DNA of 10,182 nt from positions 807-10,988 of the forward strand of contig DNMQ01000282.1 in NCBI GenBank assembly GCA_003488145.1, in the 5' to 3' direction. The notes under the pieces are model-generated. The model ran no database searches, had not been told where the DNA came from, and worked only from the letters and a program-made list of their open reading frames with translations. Of this stretch, positions 1 to 8,361 are shown in pieces. The DNA comes from Pseudomonas sp. (GTDB lineage Bacteria; Pseudomonadota; Gammaproteobacteria; Pseudomonadales; Pseudomonadaceae). The first letter of the stretch is position 1; every line of letters starts with the position of its first letter. The translations under genes were made by a program, and so were the position numbers.

Positions 1-840
1 GCCCACCCCAGCGAAGGCACCCCCGAGTCGGTGCCGGCAATCAGCGTCGAGCAGCTGCGCGACTTCCACGCCCGCGCCTATGCGGCAGGCAATGCGGTGA
101 TCGCGCTGGTCGGCGACCTCTCCCGCGAAGAGGCCGAAGCCCTGGCAGCCGGCGTCTCGGCCGCCCTGCCGGAAGGCCCGGCGCTGCCAACGACGCCGAC
201 ACCCGAGGCTCCGGTTGCCGGCAAGCACCACATCGACTACCCCTCCAACCAGAGCCACCTGATGCTGGCCCAGCTCGGCATCCCTCGTGGCCATCCGGAC
301 TATGCGGCGCTCTATCTGGGCAACCAGATCCTCGGCGGCGGCGGTTTCGGCACGCGGCTGATGGAAGAAGTGCGCGAAAAGCGCGGCCTGACCTACGGCA
401 TCTATTCCGGCTTCAGCCCGATGCGTGCCGAAGGGCCGTTCATGATCAGCATGCAGACCCGCGCCGAACTCACCGATAGCGCATTGGATCTGGTGCAGCA
501 GCTGGTCCGCGACTATCTCGCCGAAGGGCCGACCGAGGCCGAGTTGGAGCGCAGCAAGCGCGAGATCGCCGGCAGTTTCCCGCTGTCTACCGCAAGCAAT
601 GCCGACATCGTCGGTCAGCTGGGCAGCATCGGCTTCTACGACCTGCCGCTGACCTACCTGGAGGATTTCATGGGCGAGGTGCAGGCGCTGACAGTCGAAC
701 AGGTCAAGACGGCGATGAACAAGCATCTGCAGCAAGACGCCTTCGTCATCGTCACCGCCGGCCCCAGCGTCGCGCAGCAACCGCTGCCGCCGCCCACCGA
801 TAAACCAGTCGAACAGCCCAGCGGCGTTCCGGAGCACTGA
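1..840 (+). CDS. M16 family peptidase-like protein, C-terminal part (5' end outside window)
   Basis: The reading frame is open from base 1, so the gene starts upstream; 279 residues are visible. An internal GTG at 31 sits inside a conserved stretch (ISVEQLRDFHARAY ... NAVIALVGDLS) typical of the end of the first M16 domain, so it is not the start. The second M16 domain follows, with LGGGGFGTRLMEEVREKRGLTYGIYSGF at about 331-414. Its R..Y pair belongs to the C-terminal-domain signature of pitrilysin/processing-peptidase proteins. The zinc motif HxxEH would lie upstream and cannot be checked. In Pseudomonas two M16 genes usually sit in tandem before rsmD, and the second often acts as a non-catalytic partner; this is probably that one (PA0371-like, from memory). 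The protein ends in a Pro-rich tail. The stop overlaps the rsmD start by one base (TGATG), suggesting translational coupling. Substrate unknown; a periplasmic location is family expectation only. Confidence 0.9.
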   Translation, partial: AHPSEGTPESVPAISVEQLRDFHARAYAAGNAVIALVGDLSREEAEALAAGVSAALPEGPALPTTPTPEAPVAGKHHIDYPSNQSHLMLAQLGIPRGHPDYAALYLGNQILGGGGFGTRLMEEVREKRGLTYGIYSGFSPMRAEGPFMISMQTRAELTDSALDLVQQLVRDYLAEGPTEAELERSKREIAGSFPLSTASNADIVGQLGSIGFYDLPLTYLEDFMGEVQALTVEQVKTAMNKHLQQDAFVIVTAGPSVAQQPLPPPTDKPVEQPSGVPEH

Positions 841-1454
841 TGGCCAATCCACCCATTCGCCCCAACGCCCACGGCGGTCAGGGTCAGTTGCGCATCATCG
901 GCGGCGAGTGGCGCTCGCGCCGTTTCAGCTTCCCCGATGCCGAAGGCCTGCGCCCCACGCCGGACCGGGTGCGCGAAACCCTGTTCAACTGGCTGGCACC
1001 CTACCTATCCGGCGCGCGGGTGCTCGATCCGTTCACCGGCAGCGGCGCGATCTATCTGGAAGCCCTGTCGCGCGGCGCCAGCATGGCCCTGGCGCTGGAC
1101 GTGAACGCCAACGCCATCGCCAGCCTGCGCAAGCATCTGGACACGCTGAACTGCGGCCACGGCCAGCTACTGCAGAGCGACGCCCTGCGCTATCTGGAAA
1201 CCCAGACGCCGACCGCCTTCGACCTGGTATTCCTCGACCCTCCGTTCAACAAGAATCTGTTGCAACCGGCCTGCGAGCTGCTGGAGGCAAAGGGTTGGCT
1301 GGCCGAGCACGCCTGGGTCTACACCGAAAGCGAGGCACTGCCGTCCAGCCTCGGCCTGCCGGGGAACTGGCGACTGCATCGGGAGAAGCAGGCCGGCAAG
1401 GTGCACTACGCGCTGTGGGAGCGCAGCGCACCGTCCGACGCCGCGGCGAGCTGA
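840..1454 (+). CDS. rsmD: 16S rRNA (guanine(966)-N(2))-methyltransferase RsmD
   Basis: RsmD transfers a methyl group from S-adenosylmethionine to N2 of G966 of 16S rRNA during 30S subunit assembly in the cytoplasm. The 204-residue protein is close to the usual size (about 200). It opens with the family signature RIIGGEWRSRRFSFP (18-32) and LRPTPDRVRETLFNWL (37-52). The AdoMet motif I is VLDPFTGSGAIYLEALSRGA (61-80), an acidic residue at the end of beta-2 is D87, and the catalytic motif IV is DPPF (133-136) within FDLVFLDPPFNK. These are diagnostic of N2-guanine methyltransferases of this fold. The start ATG overlaps the TGA of the M16 gene by one base, so the two are probably one transcript. 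The gene ends 11 bp from the convergent neighbour, with no terminator hairpin in between. Confidence 0.96.
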   Translation: MANPPIRPNAHGGQGQLRIIGGEWRSRRFSFPDAEGLRPTPDRVRETLFNWLAPYLSGARVLDPFTGSGAIYLEALSRGASMALALDVNANAIASLRKHLDTLNCGHGQLLQSDALRYLETQTPTAFDLVFLDPPFNKNLLQPACELLEAKGWLAEHAWVYTESEALPSSLGLPGNWRLHREKQAGKVHYALWERSAPSDAAAS

Positions 1455-1465
1455 GACCGAAGGTA

Positions 1466-1870
1466 TCAGTAGAAGTCGACGGTCTGGCCGTTGCAATCAA
1501 AGGCCAGAAAGCGGCCGATATTGCCGGTCTCGATGGCGCTGACCATCATCTTCAGTGGCTGCTCGGCCTCGTCGGCGTTTGGCGTGATGCCGGCCTGGCC
1601 GGGCAGCGCCGCGGCGAACAGCAGATCCCAGGCCACGCCCGTGCGCTCGGACTCTTCACGCAGCGCGGCGAAGTCGCTCAGTTCCTCGGGCAGCTTGTCG
1701 ACGCAGAGCACCGGTTTCAGCGAGCCTCCGGTATTTTCCTCGAAGCGCTGGCGCTCGGCCTCGGTGGCGTCCTCGGGCAGTTCGGCGCTGACGAAGACGA
1801 ACAGCAGGCGCTGGGGTTCGCGCTCATGGCGCGCGGCAGCCAGCAGTTGATCGAAGGGGGTAAGCGTCAT
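1466..1870 (-). CDS. Small conserved protein of unknown function (PA0369-like)
   Basis: A 134-residue acidic, soluble protein without signal peptide or membrane segment. The chosen start is the ATG at 1870, giving MTLTPFDQLLAAAR; a GTG at 1909 would add 13 residues without family-like character. Recognisable stretches are PQRLLFVFVSAELPEDAT (19-36), FEENTGGSLKPVLCVDKLPEEL (43-64) and GVAWDLLFAAALPGQAG (78-94). Proteins of this look are, as I recall, sometimes labelled 'ribonucleotide reductase subunit alpha' in databases. At 134 residues it has no room for a reductase barrel and shows no such motifs, so I do not adopt that name. It is tail to tail with rsmD (11-bp gap) and divergent from the hydrolase gene. 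No SD-like sequence stands out before the ATG (only GGAACC, about 8 bases upstream). Function not recognised. Confidence 0.8.
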   Translation of the reverse strand: MTLTPFDQLLAAARHEREPQRLLFVFVSAELPEDATEAERQRFEENTGGSLKPVLCVDKLPEELSDFAALREESERTGVAWDLLFAAALPGQAGITPNADEAEQPLKMMVSAIETGNIGRFLAFDCNGQTVDFY

Positions 1871-2042
1871 GGGCAGGGTTCCGGATAAGACTATCGCGTC
1901 ACTCTCCACCCCTTAGGCGGCGCTGACCATATCCCCAAAGACATAAGTCGCCAGGCGGCCAGCATCATTCAACGCCTGCATCGTGCTTTTCTTCCCGCCG
2001 CCGAGGCTCTAACGTCGGAGCAAACGAGGAACCCGAGCAACC
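1871..2042. other. Divergent intergenic region between the small conserved protein and yheT-like gene
   Basis: These 172 bp must hold the promoters of both flanking genes. On the plus strand the only -10-like hexamer I see is TCTAAC at 2008-2013, with no good -35 about 17 bp upstream. GAGGA at 2026-2030 is the ribosome-binding site of the GTG-started hydrolase gene, with a longish 12-base spacer. On the minus strand TTGAAT (complement of 1967-1972) could be a -35, without a convincing -10 at the right distance. No strong dyad, terminator, repeat or small gene is visible. Confidence 0.4.
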
Positions 2043-3026
2043 GTGTCCGAATCCTTCCAACCCGCCTGGTGGCTTCCCGGGCCGCATCTGCAGACCCTGT
2101 GGAACGCATTCTTTCGCAAGGCGCCGCGCCTCGAACGCCGGCGTGAGCGACTGTGGCTGGCCGATGGCGATTTCATCGACCTGGACTGGCACGGCCCGCA
2201 TGAAGCAACAGCGCCGCTGGTTCTGGTGCTACACGGGCTGACCGGCTCGTCGAATTCGCTTTACGTGCTCGGTCTGCAGCAACAACTGAGCGCGCAGGGC
2301 TGGGCGAGCGTTGCGATCAACTGGCGCGGCTGCTCGGGCGAACCGAACCTGCTGCCGCGCGCCTATCATTCCGGCGCCAGCGATGATCTCGCCGAAGTGA
2401 TCGGGCATCTGCAGGCCTGCCGGCCCATGGCGCCGCTGCATGCGGTCGGCTACTCGCTGGGTGGCAACGTACTGCTCAAGTACATGGGCGAAATGGCAGC
2501 CAGTTGTCCGCTGCGCAAGGCCGTGGCGGTGTCCGTGCCGTTCCGCCTGGACCAATGTGCCGATCGCATCGGCCTCGGCTTCTCACGCGTCTACCAGGCG
2601 CATTTCATGAAGGCGATGGTCGCCTACGTGAGGGACAAACAGCAGCGCTTCCAGCGCGAGGGGCTGCTGAACCACCTCGGTGCCCTGCAGAGCCTCGGAC
2701 CACTGCACGGCATGCGTACCTTCTGGGATTTCGACGGCCGCTTCACCGCGCCGCTGCACGGCTACAGCGACGCCCAGGACTATTACCGCCGTGCCTCCAG
2801 CCGCTACTACCTGCCGACGATCACGACGCCAACCCTGCTGATCCAGGCCGAGGACGATCCCTTCGTGTTCCGCCACAGCGTGCCGGAACCAGGCGAGTTG
2901 TCCGCCACCACCGCCCTCGAGCTGCACGCCAACGGTGGCCACGTCGGTTTTGTCGAAGGCACGCCGCGTAGGCCGCGCTACTACCTGGAGCGGCGCATTC
3001 CGCAGTGGCTGGCACAAACGCCGTGA
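2043..3026 (+). CDS. YheT-type alpha/beta hydrolase
   Basis: A 327-residue soluble hydrolase of the YheT/UPF0017 branch of the alpha/beta-hydrolase fold (E. coli YheT is similar in length). The family-specific N-terminal motif is WWLPGPHLQTLW (9-20). It is followed by the oxyanion region LVLHGLTGSSNS (61-72), NWRGCSGEPN (93-102), the nucleophile elbow GYSLGG with Ser138 (136-141), the acid in AEDDPF (Asp271 or Asp272), and the base in NGGHVGF (His300), so the triad looks intact. The likely activity is hydrolysis of a carboxylic ester or related bond; the physiological substrate of the family is not settled. The start is GTG at 2043, preceded by GAGGA at 2026-2030 and leading directly into the family motif. 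The gene converges on the tetR gene with a 13-bp gap. Being next to an alcohol-oxidation cluster, it could release long-chain substrates, but that is speculation. Confidence 0.92.
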   Translation: MSESFQPAWWLPGPHLQTLWNAFFRKAPRLERRRERLWLADGDFIDLDWHGPHEATAPLVLVLHGLTGSSNSLYVLGLQQQLSAQGWASVAINWRGCSGEPNLLPRAYHSGASDDLAEVIGHLQACRPMAPLHAVGYSLGGNVLLKYMGEMAASCPLRKAVAVSVPFRLDQCADRIGLGFSRVYQAHFMKAMVAYVRDKQQRFQREGLLNHLGALQSLGPLHGMRTFWDFDGRFTAPLHGYSDAQDYYRRASSRYYLPTITTPTLLIQAEDDPFVFRHSVPEPGELSATTALELHANGGHVGFVEGTPRRPRYYLERRIPQWLAQTP

Positions 3027-3039
3027 GCCCTCGCCTGCT

Positions 3040-3714
3040 CTAGACGCCCCGCGAGTCCGGCAGGGGGTCCAGTTCGACGAAGTACTGCTGCTGCAGCGCC
3101 GCCACGGCTTCGCGGGCACGCGCAGCAACGAAGCCACTCTCCAGTGCCAACACCTGATAGATGCCCCGACGCAGCTGTAGTTGATCCAGGCTTCCGGCTC
3201 CCGCGCCAACCGTGCCGAGGAAACGCACCCAGGAGGTAAGGACGATCCAGGCATTCAGCGCCAAGGCCTCGGCCTGGAGCGGATCCATCAGCAGAATGCC
3301 GGCATCGACGAACCCCTGATAGATCGCCCGGGCATGCCGCAGGCAACGGCCGGCGAACGCCTGGTAGCGCTGGGCGAGCTGCGGATTGGCATCCAGCAGG
3401 CCTTCCAGATCACGATGGAGAAATCGGTAATCCCACATCGCGCCCAGCAGCGCTTCGAGGTAAAGCGCCTTGTCCTGCACTTGCATTTCCCGCTCCGGCG
3501 GCAAGCGCAGGAACTGGTCGACACGCGATTCGTACTGCCCGAACAGCTCTGCGACGATCGCCTGCTTGTTGGGGAAGTGGTAGTACAGATTGCCCGGCGA
3601 GATGCCGAGATGGGCGGCGATGTGGTTGGTCGTAACGTTCCGCTCGCCCTGGGCGTTGAACAGCCCCAGGCTGGCTTCGATGATGCGGTCACGGGTCTTG
3701 GTGCGGGATGCCAT
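3040..3714 (-). CDS. laoR: TetR-family repressor, probable LaoR of the long-chain alcohol oxidation cluster
   Basis: A 224-residue regulator with an N-terminal TetR DNA-binding domain: TRDRIIEASLGLFNAQGERN (7-26) followed by the helix-turn-helix TTNHIAAHLGISPGNLYYHF (28-47) and NKQAIVAELF. The C-terminal part, with YRFLHRDLEGLLDANPQLAQRY (96-117), resembles the ligand domain of one TetR subgroup. The ATG at 3714 starts just before the HTH domain. An open frame continues 67 codons upstream but would cross the divergent promoter and adds nothing TetR-like, so I rejected it. The gene is divergent from the aldehyde dehydrogenase gene, and a perfect 16-bp palindrome lies between them, the expected arrangement for a local repressor. 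The LaoR name rests on the laoR-C-B-A order recalled from P. aeruginosa (PA0367-PA0364). The ligand would then be a long-chain alcohol, aldehyde or acyl derivative, which is inference. Confidence 0.85.
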   Translation of the reverse strand: MASRTKTRDRIIEASLGLFNAQGERNVTTNHIAAHLGISPGNLYYHFPNKQAIVAELFGQYESRVDQFLRLPPEREMQVQDKALYLEALLGAMWDYRFLHRDLEGLLDANPQLAQRYQAFAGRCLRHARAIYQGFVDAGILLMDPLQAEALALNAWIVLTSWVRFLGTVGAGAGSLDQLQLRRGIYQVLALESGFVAARAREAVAALQQQYFVELDPLPDSRGV

Positions 3715-3786
3715 GAGGCGGCGAGTTCTCGGCGGCGAAGCGAAGGAAGCAACGGTACACGCCAGCAGGCGGGTAAGCACGTCTCG

Positions 3787-3815
3787 TTGACAGTTTAGAG
3801 TAATTACTCTAGAAA
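3787..3815 (+). promoter_or_regulatory. Sigma-70 promoter of laoCBA
   Basis: TTGACA (3787-3792, exact -35 consensus), a 17-bp spacer, then TAGAAA (3810-3815, four of six -10 positions). The -10 ends 29 bp before the laoC ATG, leaving room for a short leader with the AGGAG site. It is the best promoter in the window, and its spacer is filled by a palindrome (next entry). Confidence 0.75.
3796..3811. promoter_or_regulatory. Perfect 16-bp palindrome, probable LaoR operator
   Basis: TAGAGTAATTACTCTA is its own reverse complement over all 16 bases, AT-rich in a GC-rich surrounding. It lies almost wholly in the spacer of the laoC promoter and overlaps the first two bases of the -10, so a bound TetR dimer would block RNA polymerase. 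On the other strand it abuts a weak -10-like TAAACT (complement of 3792-3797), so autorepression of laoR is possible. That LaoR is the protein that binds is inference from position. Confidence 0.75.
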
Positions 3816-3834
3816 TCCTCCAGCACATCGCATC

Positions 3835-3839
3835 AGGAG
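3835..3839 (+). promoter_or_regulatory. Ribosome-binding site of laoC
   Basis: AGGAG, five bases before the ATG at 3845. This supports that ATG over any internal Met. Confidence 0.8.
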
Positions 3840-3844
3840 CCCGC

Positions 3845-5257
3845 ATGTCAGCCGAAATCCCGCAGGCGCTGGTCGCCATGGAGGCCCTGTTCGCCCGCCA
3901 GCGCTCGGCCTTCAACGCCGCACCGATGCCCTCGGAAGAGGATCGTCTGCGTTGGCTGGACGCCCTGCGCGATGTGCTGGCCGGCCATCAACCGGCGCTG
4001 ATCGAGGCAATCGCTGCGGATTTCGGTCATCGTTCGGCCGACGAAACCCTGCTGGCGGAAATCATGCCCAGCCTGCACGGCATCCGTTACGCCAGCCGCC
4101 ACCTGCGGCGCTGGATGAAACCCTCACGCCGGCATGTCGGCCTCGCCTTCCAGCCAGCCAGCGCACGGGTGGTCTATCAGCCGCTGGGCGTGGTCGGCAT
4201 CATCGTGCCGTGGAACTACCCGCTCTATCTGGCCATCGGGCCGCTGATCGGCGCGCTCGCCGCCGGCAATCGCGTGATGCTGAAAATGAGCGAGTCGACG
4301 CCTGCCACCGGGCAGCTGCTCAAGGAGCTGCTGGCGCAGATATTCCCTGAAGATCAGGTAGCGGTGGTGCTCGGCGATGTAGAGGTCGGGCTGGCCTTCG
4401 CCCGGCTGCCGTTCGATCACCTGCTGTTCACCGGTTCGACGCACATCGGCCGCGAGGTGATGCGCGCGGCAGCGGAAAACCTGACACCGGTGACCCTGGA
4501 GCTCGGTGGCAAGTCGCCAGCGATCGTCTCGTCCAGCGTCCCGTTGGCCGATGCCGCCGAGCGCATCGCCTTCGGCAAGTGCATGAACGCCGGGCAGACC
4601 TGCGTCGCGCCGGACTATGTGCTGGTGCCGCGCGAGCGTGTCGAGGGCTTCGTCGGTGCCTACCGTGAGGCGGTACAGCGTCTGTATCCGAGCCTTGCGG
4701 ACAATCCCGACTACACCGCGATCATCAATGCGCGTCAGCTGACGCGACTGCAGGACTGCCTCGACGATGCGCAGGCCAAGGGCGCGCATGTCGTGCCGCT
4801 GTTTGCCGAGGCGCAGCAACGGCGCATGCCGCACTGCCTGCTGTTGAACACCACCGACGACATGCGCGTGATGCAGGAGGAAATCTTCGGCCCGCTGTTG
4901 CCGATCGTGCCCTACGACGATCTCGAAGAGGCGCTGGCCTACGTCAACACGCGCCCACGACCGCTGGCGCTGTACTACTTCGGCTACGACCGCAACGAGC
5001 AGCAGCATGTACTGCAAACCACCCACTCCGGCGGCGTGTGCCTGAACGACACGCTGCTGCACGTCGCCCAGGACGATCTCCCCTTCGGCGGCATCGGTCC
5101 CTCCGGCATGGGGCACTACCACGGTCACGAAGGCTTCCTCACCTTCAGCAAGGCCAAGGGCGTGTTCATCAAGCAGCGCTTCAACGCCGCCCGGCTGATC
5201 TACCCGCCTTACGGCAAGTGGTGGCAGAAGCTGATTTATGCGCTGTTCATCCGCTGA
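3845..5257 (+). CDS. laoC: Class-3-like aldehyde dehydrogenase, probable LaoC (coniferyl aldehyde dehydrogenase-like)
   Basis: A 470-residue NAD(P)-dependent aldehyde dehydrogenase that would oxidise aldehydes to carboxylic acids. All family hallmarks are present: VPWNYP with oxyanion Asn124 (121-126), cofactor-binding FTGST (195-199), catalytic base Glu219 in LELGGKSP, nucleophile Cys253 in NAGQTCVAPD, EEIFGP (345-350), and the C-terminal PFGGIGPSGMG (413-423). The length and short N-terminus fit class-3 (fatty aldehyde) enzymes. Homologues are often annotated coniferyl aldehyde dehydrogenase (calB), but the GMC alcohol dehydrogenase in the same run argues for long-chain aldehydes as in LaoC. 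There is no signal peptide, so it should be cytoplasmic. The C-terminal YPPYGKWWQKLIYALFIR is aromatic and amphipathic and may attach it to the membrane, as in some fatty aldehyde dehydrogenases (inference). It is the first gene of the operon, behind the operator-bearing promoter. Confidence 0.9.
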   Translation: MSAEIPQALVAMEALFARQRSAFNAAPMPSEEDRLRWLDALRDVLAGHQPALIEAIAADFGHRSADETLLAEIMPSLHGIRYASRHLRRWMKPSRRHVGLAFQPASARVVYQPLGVVGIIVPWNYPLYLAIGPLIGALAAGNRVMLKMSESTPATGQLLKELLAQIFPEDQVAVVLGDVEVGLAFARLPFDHLLFTGSTHIGREVMRAAAENLTPVTLELGGKSPAIVSSSVPLADAAERIAFGKCMNAGQTCVAPDYVLVPRERVEGFVGAYREAVQRLYPSLADNPDYTAIINARQLTRLQDCLDDAQAKGAHVVPLFAEAQQRRMPHCLLLNTTDDMRVMQEEIFGPLLPIVPYDDLEEALAYVNTRPRPLALYYFGYDRNEQQHVLQTTHSGGVCLNDTLLHVAQDDLPFGGIGPSGMGHYHGHEGFLTFSKAKGVFIKQRFNAARLIYPPYGKWWQKLIYALFIR

Positions 5258-5272
5258 TGTGCAGCTAAAACA

Positions 5273-5803
5273 ATGCACGATCTGTCCCTCAATCGCCGCG
5301 GCCTGCTCAAGGTCGGACTGCTCGGCGGCACCATTCTGGCCGGTGGTGGCGTGCTCAGCCGGACCCTCAGCACCTCGGCAGACGGCCCGGCGAGCGGCTT
5401 CTTCGTATTGCGTGACAGCGATCTGCCGATGCTGCGCCGAGTAACGCCGTTGCTGCTGGAAGGCTCGACGGCGCCCAGTGACATGCCGCAGGCCGTGCAG
5501 ACCACCCTCGTCAGCCTGGACGGGGGCCTGCACCACCTGTCGCCCGCGCTGCTGAGCCAGGTACGCCAGCTGTTCGACGTACTCAGCCTGCCACTGACCC
5601 GCGGGCCGCTGACCGGAATCTGGAGCGGCTGGGAGGCAGCCTCCGATGATCAAATACGCGCGTTCCTTCAGCGCTGGCAAAACAGCTCGCTCGCCCTGCT
5701 GCGCCAGGGTCATGCCTCGCTGCTGCAGATGATCCTCATGGCCTGGTACGCCAGCCCCGCCGCCTGGGCGCACTGCGGTTATCCCGGACCGCCGAAGGTC
5801 TGA
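5273..5803 (+). CDS. laoB: Small twin-arginine-signal protein, probable LaoB partner of the GMC dehydrogenase
   Basis: A 176-residue protein with an N-terminal twin-arginine signal: NRRGLLK (7-13) followed by the hydrophobic stretch VGLLGGTILAGGGVL (14-28). A possible cleavage follows TSA (34-36), though it is not a clear site. The rest is helical-looking and ends in AWYASPAAWAHCGYPGPPKV (157-176), a tail typical of small subunits that accompany GMC oxidoreductases. It probably assists folding, stability or export of LaoA rather than carrying a cofactor; I see no heme or metal motif. It starts 15 bp after the laoC stop, in the same frame, with no SD-like sequence before the ATG, so its translation probably depends on ribosomes finishing laoC. 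The name LaoB rests on position between laoC and laoA. Confidence 0.85.
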   Translation: MHDLSLNRRGLLKVGLLGGTILAGGGVLSRTLSTSADGPASGFFVLRDSDLPMLRRVTPLLLEGSTAPSDMPQAVQTTLVSLDGGLHHLSPALLSQVRQLFDVLSLPLTRGPLTGIWSGWEAASDDQIRAFLQRWQNSSLALLRQGHASLLQMILMAWYASPAAWAHCGYPGPPKV

Positions 5804-5807
5804 CTGA

Positions 5808-5814
5808 AAGGAGG
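5808..5814 (+). promoter_or_regulatory. Strong ribosome-binding site fixing the GTG start of laoA
   Basis: AAGGAGG, a full match to the anti-SD core, ends five bases before the GTG at 5820 and begins five bases after the laoB stop. It makes GTG 5820 the start, although no ATG is there. It contrasts with laoB, which has none. Confidence 0.85.
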
Positions 5815-5819
5815 CATCC

Positions 5820-8002
<2,183 letters not shown>

Positions 8003-8009
8003 CGATGCC

Positions 8010-8042
8010 CGCCGGGCCGCGTCGAGTGCACGCTGGCCGGCG
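8010..8042 (+). terminator. GC-rich hairpin after coaD, no U-tract
   Basis: Starting eight bases after the coaD stop, 8010-8022 pairs with 8030-8042: six pairs (CGCCGG/CCGGCG), a bulged G8016, two pairs, a bulged T8034 and four pairs (GCGT/ACGC). The loop is CGAGTGC. That is twelve mostly G-C pairs. No T-run follows, so it may protect the coaD mRNA 3' end, or be a weak or Rho-assisted terminator, rather than a classic intrinsic terminator. Confidence 0.45.
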
Positions 8043-8045
8043 ATG

Positions 8046-8360
<315 letters not shown>

Positions 8361-8361
<1 letters not shown>

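Noticed and set aside
908..1888. 326-codon plus-strand open frame across rsmD and the minus-strand small gene
   Set aside because: It overlaps two better-supported genes in another frame, is Arg/Pro/Ala-rich, has no recognisable motif and no ribosome-binding site; typical of high-GC DNA.
3715..3915. 67-codon N-terminal extension of the TetR regulator
   Set aside because: It would run through the divergent promoter and operator and into laoC; the TetR domain begins right after the ATG at 3714.
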